DNA of 64,000 nt from Diphasiastrum complanatum (taxonomy: Eukaryota; Streptophyta; Lycopodiopsida; Lycopodiales; Lycopodiaceae): the NCBI GenBank assembly GCA_029204225.1, contig CM055109.1, forward strand, positions 46,130,966 through 46,194,965, in the 5' to 3' direction. Shown here piece after piece: positions 22,021 through 33,854 of this stretch (position 1 is the first letter of the stretch; each line of letters opens with the position of its first letter). The position numbers were made by a program, and so were the translations under genes. Below the pieces are notes generated by a model. The model searched no databases. It was given only the letters and a program-made list of their open reading frames with translations, and was not told the origin of the DNA.

Positions 22021-22810
22021 AAAGTACTGATCAACCATTCTTAAATATGGGTAACAATTTCAAGAGCATACCATGGTTTCGAGAGAAGGTGAAAGTGAGA
22101 GAGGGAGAGAGAGTGTGTGTGTGTGTTTGCGTATGATGTGAAAGAGAGATAGAAATCCGAGGGTTTGAGCCCCAAAAGTCCTGTAGTAAAAAAATAACAT
22201 AGTCTCCTTGAGGTAATGCCTCAATCCTCTTCTCCAAAGCACCTGTACAAAACAAGCAACAAAATGGCAGAGCTTGGATGCAACATCCTTCAATCCTCCT
22301 GGTAGAGGGGCGCATTTCCACTTATATAGAGAGTGGAGAGTCCTTCCAAAGTGAGTGAGGTGTCAAGTTCAAGTGCATGAGGTGTGAGGAAGGCTTCTAT
22401 GGGACTTATGGTGAAGTGGAGTGCATGGATGAGGTGTATTAGTTGGAGAGGGTAAATCGGCGATGTGTATTAGCTTGGGAGAGTTATTATGGTGATTTGG
22501 CATATGAAGTGAGAGTGTAGGAGGGCGTCCCATTCTAGGTGTCAAATAGCCTAGAATGCATGTGGAAAAGTAGGTGGGAGGTAGGTGGTACAAGGTTCAA
22601 ACTTGAATTTTAATTACATATAATTTTACATGGTTATAACTTGGGAATTCACCCAAGTGCAATCTTCCTAAGGAAGAGCCAAGATATATGTCCATCTTGT
22701 TTTGCATAATGTCCATCAATTCCTAGGCCCTTTTTTCTAGAGGTTGACCATCCTCAATCATGGTGAATAGGGCCAAAAGGGTGATCACTCCCTTGGCCTA
22801 TTCCTGATCT
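22021..22810. other. No gene seen; simple repeats
   Basis: GA- and GT-rich microsatellites at about 22080-22130. The rest is non-coding and not shared with other parts of the window. Short open frames here are low complexity. Confidence 0.45.
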
Positions 22811-23095
22811 TTATAGACTCCACTAAGCCTTCATTATAGACTCTTCTGAGCCTTCATTATAGACTCCTCTGAGCCTTCTTTATAGACTTTATCAAAAAGC
22901 CTTCTTTATACTGTTTTTAAGCTTAGAAAGCTTCTTGTTTCGATTCTTGCTCTTTTGGCACTTTCTCGAGTACCTGCACATACCCTCAAAGAGAGGTCAG
23001 TCCTTAAGCCCACAAGGCTTCTTATTCTTGCTCTGATTCATCAAGTACATTCGTGCGTACCTGCACATCCCTTCAAAGAAAGGTCAGTGTTCATA
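22811..23095. repeat. 23-bp tandem repeats and an 84-bp duplication
   Basis: 22811-22915 holds about four copies of TTATAGACTCCTCTGAGCCT plus three bases. 22970-23095 holds two copies, about 84 bp apart, of a block beginning GTACCTGCACATMCC and ending AGGTCAGTSTTMA. Confidence 0.8.
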
Positions 23096-23520
23096 ATACC
23101 ATCAAAACATGGTTCATAGAAAATTCTTAGTTCTACGTGGTTTAATACTATTTTTGTGTGACAATGGCATCGGGAAGCAATTCTGAGTTTATGGATTAAG
23201 TTTTCCTGAGGTAGAGTTACACATACAAGATTACTCTGAAAAACTAGAATTCCATGATGTTGCATTAGCTAATGTAGATATTGTTCTCAGGCAACAATGG
23301 CATTTTGATAAGAATAAGTCATTGAGGATTGATTTTCTTGAAAAATCTTTATCTTTTATGCATGAGAATTCTTTGATTAAGATCAAGGCTAGTTTAAGTG
23401 CTAAAACTCAAAATGTTAATCCTTATTCTAAACAAGAACTTAATTCAATAATGAAGAATTCTAATTTTAAAGTTTATTTATATTTTCATAATGATTTCAT
23501 TTGTTGCAATGATGAAAAAA
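23096..23520 (+). pseudogene. Gypsy K: region upstream of RT
   Basis: Broken frames, including an AT-rich stretch 23322-23525 (FLEKSLSFMHENSLIKIKAS). It is directly upstream of RT and in the same orientation, so it is probably the decayed protease-RT spacer. I see no protease active site. Confidence 0.4.
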
Positions 23521-24300
23521 CTTAACATAAATGCCATGAATATACCCAGTGAGAACACTACAGAGTTTGAAGCCAATAATGAACTTAGGCAAGAATTTAA
23601 TGATGTTTTTTTAGACCTTCCTGTAGGTTTACCACCCGAAAGGACAGTTCATCATAAAATCGACCTTATACCTGGTTCAATTCTGATCGCACAACGTCCT
23701 TATTGGATGATTGCATCGGAAGAGGCTGAGGTAAGTAGGCATTTATATGATTACCTGAAGAAGGGGTGGGTACAACCTAGTAAGTCTCCTTGGGCATCAC
23801 CAGTGGTTTTGGTTGACAAGAAGGATGGGACTATAAGGTTTTGCGTCGATTATAAGAAATTGAACAAGGTAACCATTAAGAATAGATATCCACTGTTGCG
23901 AATGGATGACCTAATAGATTATCTTGTTGGTGCTAAGTACTTTACCAAGATAAATCTAAGATCGGGATACCATCAAAGATGCATTAGGGCAGAAGCTATG
24001 CCAAAAACGAGTTTTCAAACTCACTTTGGACACTACAAATTTTTGGTGTTGCCTTTTGGTCTATCCAATGCACTGGCAACTTTCCAACAGATGATGAAGA
24101 TTTGTTCATGCCATATTTGGGAAAATTCGTAGTGATATTCCTAGATGATATCCTAGTGTTCAGTAAGACTTTGGCGGAACATAAATAGCATCTTAGGATT
24201 GTCTTGGACATCCTAAGAAGGGGAAAGCTCTTTGCCAAAGAGTCTAAGTGTGACTTTTTTGCTAAGGAATTGTCCTACTTGGGGCATAAGATTTCCGAAC
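23521..24300 (+). pseudogene. Gypsy K reverse transcriptase
   Basis: The frame contains [70 protein letters not shown] and [14 protein letters not shown], in the standard order of Ty3/gypsy RT. A frameshift near 24115 leads to [13 protein letters not shown], keeping the two catalytic Asp as FLDD. Stops follow at about 24186 and 24303. Confidence 0.92.
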
Positions 24301-24640
24301 AATGAGTGGAGATATTATGTCGATCGTATCCAGAGGGTTATTGAATGGCCTATTCTTACCATAGTTCAAGAAATCAAGTCTTTCTTGGGGTTTGTGGAAC
24401 TTTTTTGTCAACATATTCCCCAATTTGCTCGATTGGCATTTCCTCTTACTCAGGCCTTAAAAGGCTATAAGAAGCTAAGCCAGAGGGCTAAGAGTCCACA
24501 TTGTTTTGATTTGCTTAAGAAAAGTGTCACTTTAGCACCAATACTAATCATTGGCGATCCTAATAAGGCTTTTGTGGTTAGGATCGATGCCAGTGATTAT
24601 GCTATTGGAGCTATTTTGATGCAGGATGGACATCCTAGTG
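24301..24640 (+). pseudogene. Gypsy K: RT end and RNase H start
   Basis: Reads IKSFLGFVELFCQHIPQFAR, PLTQALKG and FVVRIDASDYAIGAILMQDG, the start of RNase H with its first Asp. It breaks off at 24636, where about 45 bp of LTR-D-like sequence and then copia F sequence begin. Confidence 0.85.
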
Positions 24641-24680
24641 TATAGAGCGTTTTCTTGTGTGTAGTATGCTTAGGATTTGG
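24636..24680 (+). mobile_element. 45-bp LTR-D stub
   Basis: GTGTATAGAGCGTTTTCTTG and GTGTAGTATGCTTAGG match 11613-11660 almost exactly. It joins directly to copia F sequence that lies about 2 kb further on in the other copy. Confidence 0.75.
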
Positions 24681-25435
24681 ATATTCATCAACATCTCAAG
24701 TTGGAGAGGAGGCTATGTTCATCAAGGGAAAAGACAAAAGCAAGTGGTCTAAAGGGCAAGATCAAGGGGAGGCTTCTTCAAATGGCAAAAGGAAAGATAG
24801 TTCAAAGCTCAAATTCTTCTATTCTGGCATCAAAGGACACTTTGCAAGTGAGTGGTACAAGAAGAAGAGAGATCAAGGAGACAAGCAAGGTAATCTTACT
24901 CTTGATGAGGATGGTTTGCATGTTCAAAATACAATGATGATGCTTTTGTGATGTCTTCATGTATGCTTGCTAATGATGGAGATCGAGATCCATGGTGGAT
25001 TGATAGTGGAGCAAGTTCACACATGACTTTTCACAAAGAATATTTTACTTCTTTGTTGGCATATGGAGATGACAAGAGGGTGATCTACACGACCAATGAT
25101 GGTGAGTGTGCAATCAAAGGAATTAGCACAATTCCTATTTCTCTCTCTACAAATAGAAATGTTCATTTGGAAGATATTTTGTTCATTCCATCTATTACCA
25201 AAATCTACTTACTGTGAGTCAATTGCTAAGTAAAGGCCTCAAAGTTGAGTTTGATGGAGATGCTTGTATGACCAAAAGGAAGGATATCTTGATTGCAAAA
25301 GGTAGAAGGCAAGGGCAAACTTTCAAACCAGATGATTCTATTATTGCTAACCAATTTGGATGTGTTGTAAGAGAGCAAATACCTATTCAAGAGGTTTGGC
25401 ATAAAAGGACGGGACACCTCAACTTCAATTCATTG
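24677..25435 (+). pseudogene. Copia F2: second copy of the zinc knuckle-protease-preintegrase segment
   Basis: Nearly identical in DNA to 13636-14395. It shares the lost cysteines of the knuckle (KFFYSGIKGHF; here the last Cys is also Trp), the DSGASSHM protease site and the same TGA after TKIYLL. A one-base change shifts the frame near 24935. It stops after HLNFNSLEV and joins another copia gag. Confidence 0.9.
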
Positions 25436-26118
25436 GAGGTATCAAGTCCATCTATGAGGCAAAGAATACTTCTAGACTTCTAACACTAAGAAACCAAAAT
25501 TTTCAAAGTGTACAGAGAAGTGATGAATGTGCTTTAGCTTATGTAATGAGAGTTAAAGACCTCCATAGAGAATTGTCATGCATAGGAGACTCCATCAACC
25601 AAAATATACTTGTTCAAGTCATACTTAATGGGTTAAAGGAGGAATATGACAACCTTGTTCAGAGTTATGCTATTAAGGAGGAGCTACCAAGTTTGGAAGC
25701 ACTCCAAAGTGTGCTCATTTGTGAAGAATCAAGACAAGAGTATAAACTCTTGAAAATGGAAAGACTGTCTCTCAACATTGATGGTAAAGCCCTCTTTACC
25801 AAAGACAAGCACAAGACAAGAAGTAAGAATCAACACCAACCCTCTTCAAGCAAGAACAATCTTATTTCCAAGGAGAAAGGAGAAGAGGATGAGTCCTCTC
25901 AAGCTTTCACATCCAAGAAGAAGAAGAAAAACATCAAGTGTTTCTTTTGTGGCAAGAAGGGGCATTATGCCACCAATTGCTTCAAGAAGAAGAGTCAATT
26001 CAAGCAAGCCAACATTTCCAATGAAGAGAAGGAAGATGCTCATGCAATTGATGGAGAGGGATCTCTTATGGTCTCGAGTTTTTCTTCATCACCTTTCAAG
26101 AAGGATGGTTCATGGTAT
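25436..26118 (+). pseudogene. Copia L gag
   Basis: Begins inside gag (IKSIYEAKNTSRLLTLRNQ) and runs VMRVKDLHRELSCIGDSINQ, EEYDNLVQSYAIKEELPSLE, a Lys-rich spacer, then an intact knuckle CFFCGKKGHYATNC. The frame is open from 25546. It is cut at DGSWY, just before the expected protease DSG, by LTR-M2. Closely related to copia I gag. Confidence 0.88.
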
Positions 26119-26985
26119 GTTGAAAATTCCAGAATTCACACATGTGGGGAATGTCCACAAGAGTGACTGATCTTGATTAAGCTTTGTGATTGGCATAGTA
26201 CTCTGATTCTAGATTGTTCAACAAGATCTAGTTCAGAAGATATGGCTAAATCACAATCTAGCATGCTAATCAATAGACTATGATAGCAATGAATCAAAGA
26301 ATGATTAAAAGTACAAGATTACAATGCATAAGCATTAGCCTCAACACGAGTTAGAGAGAGAGAGCTAGAGAGATAACAAGAAAAAATAGTTTAGATCCAA
26401 CCAAGCATGAGATAGCTACAAAACTTCGGTTCTTCATTACTTTGTGAATGAGAATGATATGTACATATATAGGAGAGCCAAAATTCGTGGTACTCCTTGC
26501 ATTCAATGCACATCCTACACCTATTCAAGTGCAAACAACTATTAACTTGACACCTAACTGCTAGCATGCACAGGTTGCACCTAACTTCTACCTACTTTCT
26601 CCAAATGGCAATTTCTCAACTAGCCATGTACAAATGTACATGCATGTGTCCATTAGAGTGATTGCATGCTTTGCATGTCACTATGGAAATTTAGGACATT
26701 ATGCATATATTGTGGCACGAGTTTCTACAAGGTCATAATTGACTAATTCCATGTGAATCTCTATATGCATGTCAAACTAGACATTGTCAACATTATTGCA
26801 TATCATACTAGACCAACTAGACTTTATGCATGTCACTGGAATTTGATCTACCTAACCCAAACTCGCTCTATTCTACAAGGATATGTGCTCAATTCACATA
26901 CCTTGGATATGTACAAAATATTTACATGGGTAGGATTCCCCAAACACTAACAACAGATGATAGATATCTTTTACAATTTTTAACA
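26119..26985 (-). mobile_element. LTR-M2 (3' LTR of a minus-strand element)
   Basis: The minus strand begins TGTTAAAAATTG at 26985 after a purine-rich AAGGAG and ends TTTTCAACA at 26119. Shared with LTR-M1 (47835-48560): GTTTGGGG, TTGTACATA, GTGAATTGAGCACATATCC, and the CATGCATG-rich middle. It lies inside copia L, just at the protease active site. No target duplication is clear. Confidence 0.7.
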
Positions 26986-27955
26986 CTCCTTAAAATATAT
27001 CTATCTGATGGTGGTGAAGATCCTTTGAGTTTGGATTCTTTGCTTTGCATTTGAAGTGAAGATGAACAAAGAATCCATCATAGCAATATGCTTACCAAAT
27101 CCATGATAAGTTCTCTTTGATAGAAATCTTTTCCAAATGCCTTTGAAAAATATTCCACCAACCTGCTACTATGCCAATGTACCTCCTGCATGTCTGATGT
27201 CGATCCTGGGTATGCAAAGTCCACATGCATGAAGTTGGCTGCAAGAAAGATTGAAAAAACCGAGGCATCCATGCCTCATCATGACCACAAAGATCATACA
27301 GGCTAAATTGTGTAAGTGTCCTAAGTGGATGCTTCACTTAACCTCACAAGAAGTTAACAATATGCCTCAATACATGAAAAAACTCCTTTTTTCAAACTAT
27401 GAGTACTAAACTCATACTTGCTCTTACTCAATTTAAGAGCATACAAATGATGGTACAACATCTTGCTTTCTAGATGTTTTGGAAACATAATCAAGTCACA
27501 AAAGACAAGAAGTAATTCCAAACTAAAGACTTCATTCAAGAACAGAATAGTCTTACTTGATCTTTGAGATAAGCAAATCTCAATTAAGCAAGATACATCA
27601 TTAATCAAAGAAAAAGAACAATAGGTGAGTAAAACAAAATGAAAACCACCTTTACTTTTATTTTCTTTTCCATGAAATAAGATCAACAAGGACTCGGCCC
27701 TGTACAATGATGAAGATCTCCTTGGACATGCATGTTGATATTCCTCCTCAAACCTTGACCTTATCACAACTTGATTACTTGCCATAGTAATGACTTGTGA
27801 TGCACTATGAGACACTGTGCTCTCGGCCACTACCAAGATAGAAAATAGATCTTCAAAAACAAGAACTTCTCCATGCTCAAACACCTTCGAGATAGAGAGT
27901 GTAAAGGCTATGTAGCCTTCCTTGGTGGATAAGCATCCAACCATGATTTGATCCA
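26986..27955 (-). mobile_element. Body of the M2 element: integrase C-terminus and a non-pol tract
   Basis: Minus strand from 27955: IMVGCLSTKEGYIAFTLSIS, then a degraded SRDV-like block, which fits the end of a copia integrase. RT and RNase H do not follow. A 200-codon frame (27956-27354) continues instead. Parts match the A2 internal ORF at the DNA level: ATCTCAAAG...TAAG (cf. 34480-34505) and AACTTCTTRTGAGRWTAAGTGAAGCATCC (as two blocks, cf. 34693-34722). The tract reaches the purine-rich end at 26986. This looks like a non-autonomous copia derivative. Confidence 0.5.
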
Positions 27956-28390
27956 AGTGTCAAATTGCATGATGGTGACAAGGCATCCTCACACGTGTGA
28001 GATCTGATGCATGATCAGTACCTCGAGCTCCAAAAATGTATATATAGAGGCTTATTTGGCCATAATCAATGTGAGACACCAATCTTGGTTTTGGAAGCAA
28101 TTTTGAGTGATTCTCTCCATTTGTCTACATTTGTTTTGATTGTTTTGAGGTGCTCAATGTGTACTTGATTTTCAGGTTGGAGTCCGTACTCAGACAGGGT
28201 TTCACACGTGGGAAACCAGAAAGTACACCTGCCTTCAATTAATGATTGTTCTTGTTAGAATTTTGTGTCTAGAATTGATCTAGATTGATCTTAATCTCAA
28301 GCAGATTGATAGATCAAGTAATCTGACAACCAATCCCTCTTGAGGATCAGACTAGGATCCACTCTTGGTCCTTTTTGTACTTTTTTCACA
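27956..28390 (+). mobile_element. LTR-A fragment (3' part of a 5' LTR)
   Basis: From CCAAGTGTC it follows LTR-A: GATGATCAGTACC, TATATATAGAGG (TATA region), GGCCATAATCAATGTGAGAC, TCTAGAATTGATCTAGATTG, ending TTTTTTCACA next to the priming site. The first ~390 bp of the LTR are replaced by the M2 element. Confidence 0.8.
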
Positions 28391-28403
28391 TGGTATCAGA
28401 GCC
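28391..28403 (+). promoter_or_regulatory. Primer-binding site (initiator tRNA-Met)
   Basis: TGGTATCAGAGCC is a perfect match to the standard plant copia priming site, directly after the LTR-A end. Confidence 0.9.
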
Positions 28404-28987
28404 TAGTACAAGAGGTTTTGTTGAAATTGATAGGGTTAATCCAAATTGAAGCCAAAATTAGCAGTTTTTTGGAAACTAGTCAAATTTTGTGTAGCGAGTT
28501 GGATTTGATAGCTATCCTCAAAATTTTTGGTCCAAATCTTGTTGAGGGCTGTAGGAACCCTTTTCACACGTGTGAGGCCGTATAGCTAAGAAATTTCAAA
28601 TTTTTTTGGAATTTGACTCACATACCCAATTTAAGTGATTTTTGGTGCAAAATCAAGCATTTTCTATAGTGAATCTAATCCCTTGATTAGTTCTTGGATT
28701 AGATCAGTCAAAGAATTTAAAACTGAAGTTTAAATTAGGTGCACTAATTGATCTTCTCTGATTTTTTGAGTGTATGTTAAGGTTAAAGAGAGAGATTGCT
28801 AAAAATCATAGATTAAGGAGTGATTTTGCAAGTTTAAGACTAGAATCTAAATTTCCATCATTATAGAGTAAACAAGGACAGGAACACCAGGTCCCAACAC
28901 CACAACAGTTGATGTACTTCATGAAGTCTCTACCTACATCCTATCAGCCATTGAGAATGCTCATACTGAGTCTACCAGATATGACAT
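28404..28987 (+). other. LTR-A type leader joined to copia B1
   Basis: 28404-28858 is homologous to the leader of A2 (32283-32740): GTACAAGAG, GAAATTGATAGGGTTAATCC, TAGCGAGTTGGATTTGATAG, TTCACACGTGTGAGGCC. Homology stops near 28860 and B1 coding-type sequence (with a PTPQQL-like gag remnant) follows. So LTR-A material was joined to a 5'-truncated B1. Confidence 0.65.
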
Positions 28988-30370
28988 TTGACAAACCAAT
29001 CAAGTCTTGTCACTGATGAGAGGCTGATGAGGGATGAAGGAGAAGGAAGCAATGATCAAGAGAAAGCTCTCTTCACGAAAGTGAAGAAGAAGAACAGGAA
29101 CAAACCCATATCCGACAATACAAAGTTCTCGAATCAGCAATCTTTTTCCTGTGATTACTGTCATAAACCAGACTATACAGCCAACAAATGCTGGTTCAAT
29201 CTAGCAATACCTTGCATGCAGTGCAAGAAGAAGGGGCACTCTGCATATGATTGGAGATTGAACCCAAAAAGAAAGAACAAGGCTGAGAAAGCGAATGTTG
29301 CAGAGTCATCTAAAGATGTAGATAGAGGTGATGAAGCCTTCACAATACTTGATAAAGCTTCAACGAGCTACACTAAACAAGACTACGATGTAGTCCTTGA
29401 TTTAGGAGCAACATCACACATCACCTGCAACAAGAAAATATTGATCGACTTCAGAGAAATAAAAAATAACAGAGCAGTGATTCTAGGTAATGGAAGTAGA
29501 CACGATGTCAAAGACGTCGGGACTCTACAACTGCGAACACTGTCAAGACAAGCAGAGCTGCCAGGAGCACTTTACGTGCCTTCACTGAGAAAAGATCTGT
29601 TGTCACTCTCCAAGATGGCAGATCTTGAAATTCAAATTTTATTCGATGGTAATACATGCCGCATGATTGAGAAAACTTTGACGGTTGGATGCAGAGAAAG
29701 AAACCTCTACCAAGACAAGATAATCAACAATTCTGATAGCATATTAAATGCATCAAAAAATGAAGAACAACTCTGGCACAAGAGAATGTATCATCTGAAC
29801 ATGAGGAGCCTATATGACATGCATAAGAAAGACATAGTCACAGGTCTCAAGATATCAAGACCCGATATTGAGATTTGCGAAGCCTGTCAGAAAGGCAAAC
29901 AACATCGGAATCCATTCACGCATGAGGAAAGAAGAGCCAAGGAAGTTCTTGAGCTCGTCCACTCAGATGTCTATGGACCGATGAAAATGGATTTGCTCTC
30001 AAGATTAAGGTATTTCCTAACGTTCATAGATGATTACAGCCAGATGACTACGATCTACTACTTAAAGAAAAAATCTGAAGTGTTTGACTCTTTCAAGAAG
30101 TTCGTGGCATTTGCAGAGCGACACACCTCAAAGAAGATTCAGATTATCAGATCTGACAATGGAGGTGAGTACAAGAACAATGAATTTTTTAAATTTTGCC
30201 AAGAACAGGGGATAGAGCATCAGTTCACTCCTGCGTATGCAGTAGAATATAATGGTGTCGTGGAAAGGAGAAACAAGATGCTAGTCGAAGGAGCCAAATG
30301 CATGATGGCACAGGCTCGATTGCCAAGTCAATTATGGACTGAGGCAATAGTTGCAGTAGTACACCTGTAG
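28988..30370 (+). pseudogene. Copia B1 gag-protease-integrase
   Basis: A 460-codon open frame, the longest in the window. In order: two knuckles (CDYCHKPDYTANKC with His replaced by Tyr; CMQCKKKGHSAYDW with the last Cys lost), a protease with DLGATSHIT instead of DSGA, the pre-integrase HHCC (LWHKRMYHLNM ... CEACQKGK), then the integrase core with Asp in FIDDYSQM, Asp in IRSDNGGEY and Glu in GVVERRNKML. It stops in the AERHT-to-AIVAVVHL stretch at 30370. The integrase triad is complete, but the gag and protease changes make the element inactive. Confidence 0.9.
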
Positions 30371-30701
30371 AACTAAATCAACAACGACAACACTGAAAAT
30401 TAAGACACCATACAAAATGTGGACATGTGGAAAGCCTGATCTATCGTACGTACATGTGTTTGGATGTGCAGCATACAAGCACATTACAAAAGAGAAAAGA
30501 AACAAGCTCCATGATAAATCAGAGCAAACAATCATGGTCGGGTTCTCGAACGGATCACAAGTGTACAGGCTCTATGATCCAGCCACGAAGAAGGTCGTTT
30601 CGAGTAGAGATATGAGGTTCGATGAGTCCACATTCTCGGGACTAAAGGATGAAAATGGCCATGAGATCTTCACACTGCTCCCAATTCAAGAGGGAGATTG
30701 A
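30371..30701 (+). pseudogene. Copia B1 integrase C-terminal part
   Basis: After the stop and a frame change: YVHVFGCAAYKHITKEKRNK, IMVGFSNGSQVYRLYDPATK, VVSSRDMRFDES. This is the C-terminal domain that precedes the linker to RT. Confidence 0.88.
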
Positions 30702-31441
30702 AGACTGATGTCAAATCAGAATATTGACCCACAAACTCCAGAGCAGCAGGAAGCAGAAGATCAACCCCACGAACAAGAAGTGTTCGAGCAGCAATGAAAC
30801 GAGCCTCGAAGGTCAACAAGACAAAGAAGACCTCCATATCGATACACTAAAAATCTTCAGTGGAGTAAAGACACACAATTCGAGTACTGCAGCTTCGCTG
30901 AAGAGCCAACAACATATCAAGAAGTTGTCCAGAGCCCAGAGGAAAAATTTTGGAAGCAAGCAATGTCAGAGGAAATCGAGTCGATGAGGCAAAACGAGGC
31001 ATAGACACTAGAGCCACTGCCAGAAAAATATAAAGATCATCGACTGCAAGTGGGTGTACAAGAAGAAAATGAAATCTGATGGCGTTGTTGGCCATTACAA
31101 GACAAGGCTTGTTGCGAAGGGCTACACGCAAAGGTATGGTGTTGATTATTTTGACACATATTTGTCGATGGTCAAGATGATAAGCATACAAATACTCCTT
31201 GTATACGCTACACAACACAATCTAGAAATTCACTAGATTGATGTGAAGACAGCCTTTCTCCACGGAGATCTAGAGGAAGAAATCTTCATGAAGCATCCTG
31301 AAGTATTTGAAGACCTTGACAATTGACAGTATGTCTGTCAGTTGCAGAGATGCATTTATGGTCTAAATCAGGCATCACCAGCTTGGTACAAGAAGCTCAA
31401 CAGTCTTCTGAAATCTCTAGACTTCAATCCTACACAACCAG
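30702..31441 (+). pseudogene. Copia B1 RT, first part (interrupted by A2)
   Basis: In shifting frames: an RSTRQRRPPYRY-like linker, EEPTTYQEVVQSPEEKFWKQ, AMSEEIESM, then YKKKMKSDGVVGHYKTRLVA, KGYTQRYGVDYF, IDVKTAFLHGDLEEEIFM and LNQASPAWYKKLNSLLKSLD. The RT is cut at QPDCC by the insertion of A2 and continues at 36249. Confidence 0.88.
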
Positions 31442-31446
31442 ACTGT

Positions 31447-32266
31447 TGTGAAAAATGCAAAAATACGCTTGGTAGAGGCCAAAAATCTTGTATATAGATA
31501 AAGACACATGTGTGGAGCCTGTTCCCACATGTGAAAATAGTGTGCTTGTCATGTACCATAATTATATAGGTTGTACATATGATTTAATTCAAGTTCTAGT
31601 GGCTAAAAAGGCCAAAAACTAGTTTTCTAGATATATAACACATGGCATCAATCTATTGATTGCATGAGCCAAATATTTTGGTTAGGTGTCATATCCCATG
31701 TGTAGAGGACAGCTCACACGTGTGGAATAAGCTGAATTAGGCGAATTTTGACTTCTAGAAGATTTTCAGGTAGATCTCCATATAGAAGGAAAATGGACCA
31801 AAAGTGCTCAAAATAGAAGGTTTTGTCCAAGTGTTTTGCATGATGAATCATCATATGACAAAGCACCTTCACACATGTGGGATCAAAGGGATGATCAGTA
31901 CCACGAGCTCTCACTTATTGTATATATAGAGCCACATTTGGCCATAATCAGTGTGAGACACCAATCTTGGTTTTGGAAGCAATTTTGACCCATTTGTCTA
32001 CATTTGTTTTGATTGTTTCGAGGTTCTATCAATGTGTACTTGATTTTCAGGTTGGAGTCCGTACCCTGACAGGGTTTTATACGTGTGAAACTGGCAAGTA
32101 CATTTACCTTCAATAAATGATTGTTCTTGTTTGGATTTTATGTCTAGAATTGATCTAGATTGATCTTAATCTTATGTAGATTTATAGATCAAGTAAATCT
32201 AACATCCAATACCTCTTGAGGATCAGATTAGGATTCACTCTTGGTCCTTTTTGTACTTTTCCCACA
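31447..32266 (+). mobile_element. 5' LTR of A2 (LTR-A)
   Basis: 820 bp, TGTGAAAAATGC...CTTTTCCCACA. TATA-like TGTATATATAGAGCC at about 31918-31932. Compared with the 3' LTR it has scattered substitutions and a few short indels, including loss of CAGTTT near 31836 and of about 11 bp (GTGATTCTCTCC region) near 31988. Several CACATGTG/CACGTGTG palindromes are present. Confidence 0.93.
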
Positions 32267-32282
32267 TGATATCAGAGCCAAG
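32267..32282 (+). promoter_or_regulatory. Primer-binding site of A2
   Basis: TGATATCAGAGCC, one mismatch from the tRNA-Met complement, directly after the 5' LTR. Confidence 0.85.
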
Positions 32283-33854
32283 TACAAGAGTTTTTGTTGA
32301 AATTGATAGGGTTAATCCAAATCAAAGCCAAAATTAGCAGTTTTTTGGAAACTAGTCAAATTTTGTGTAGCGAGTTGGATTTGATAGCTATCCTTAAAAT
32401 TTTTGGTCCAGATCTTGTTGTGGGCTGTAGGAACTATTTTCACACGTGTGAGGCCATACAGATCCGGTTTTGGCTCAGAAAATTCAAAAATTTGTACAAT
32501 TTGACTCACACACCCAATTTGAGAAATTTTTAGTGCAAAATCAAGCATTTTCTATAGAGAATCTAATTCCTTGATTAGTTCTTGGATTAGATCAGCCAAA
32601 ATATTAAAATTGAAGCTTGAATTAGGAGCATTAAATGATTTTCTTTGATTTTTTGAGTGCATGTTGAAGTTGAGAGAGATTTAGCTAAAAATCATAGATT
32701 AAGAAGTGATATGCAAGGTGAGAGGTTGAAATCCATTGTACCATCACTCTAGATTTGTTCAAGAGTGATAGGGTCAAGTTTAAAAGCATCAATTTGCTAG
32801 AAAACATCCTTGGATCTGTCCTCCAAGTGAAACCTTTGAGAGTTTCTAGTGCATATAGAGCATCTATGCAGATCTTTTGTAGAATTTGACATAGATTGGC
32901 TTAAATTGAGAGTTCTAGAAAAGAGATTGAGATCCAAGTCACATTGTTCAACCCTACTCAATTTGTTTGAGTGATTGTAAGGTTTGAAAAGATTCATTAA
33001 GGTGTCTATGACAAATGTGTAGAGAGAGATCCAATTTTCTAAGAGTTCCTTCCTTTGTAGAGGGCAAGATCTAGAAGCTCATTTTGTGTTGTTATTGGTG
33101 GAGAGTTTGTCTTCTCCTAAGTGATCAAATCTTTCTAAGTGGTATTAGCCCTTTGAAGCACAATATCTTAGTGAGAAAAATCACAACTTTTGATTTTGAA
33201 ATTCATTCCAAGTCTCAAAAGGTAGAGTAATTGGTGGAATCCAATAGGAGTGATTGAATTCAATTTGTTGAGCAAAAATTGACATAGAATGTATGAAACT
33301 CAAATTAGTTCTATTCAACTTTCTTTATGATCAATTTGTGATCCCATTGGATGTCTAGAATGAGGAGGAGTCCATATTTGAATATTCATATATAGTTGAG
33401 ATCTTTGTGAATCTCTAGTTGTCTAATTTTTTAAGCTTTGTGAAAAATTGGTGGTATAGTTTGTTGTCAAATCAAATCAAATTCATTCTAAATCTCAAGT
33501 GTGAGATTATTTGGATCAAGAGTGAGTCCAAAAGAAGTGATTAAGTTTGATTTTCATGTATTTGAAACAAAACCCATCTTTTGTTCAAGAATCTCAAGTG
33601 TTGAGAGAACTAGTCAAGTGAAAAGGAGAATCTAGGTGTCAAATCTTTTTCATATCCATTTCAACTTTCAAAAGAAAGAGTCATTAGTATTTGATGAGTC
33701 CAATAGGAGATTGGATCTGATTTGTTTAGTGATTTGATTCAAAGATTGTGTGCTTTTGTCTTAGTGGTCAAAGCAAAGTTTCCAAGTGACTAGTCATTAC
33801 TGTGAAGATTGATTCTTAGGCTTGTGAGCTAGATCTTTTGTAGATCCTTCTAGA
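32283..33854 (+). other. A2 leader, no gene
   Basis: About 1.6 kb without a sustained frame. The first 450 bp match 28404-28858. The rest is AT-rich with many in-frame stops and loosely repeated phrases such as TCCAATAGGAG and CAAGTGWTGAG-like motifs. It probably carries the packaging and dimerisation signals of the family; that is inference. Confidence 0.5.

Noticed and set aside
27078-27272. Minus frame containing DFAYPGSTSDMQ, considered as a PIF/Harbinger transposase fragment
   Set aside because: The GST-D motif alone is too short. The stretch lies between A2-like sequence and the LTR-M2 purine tract, so it is more likely retroelement interior.
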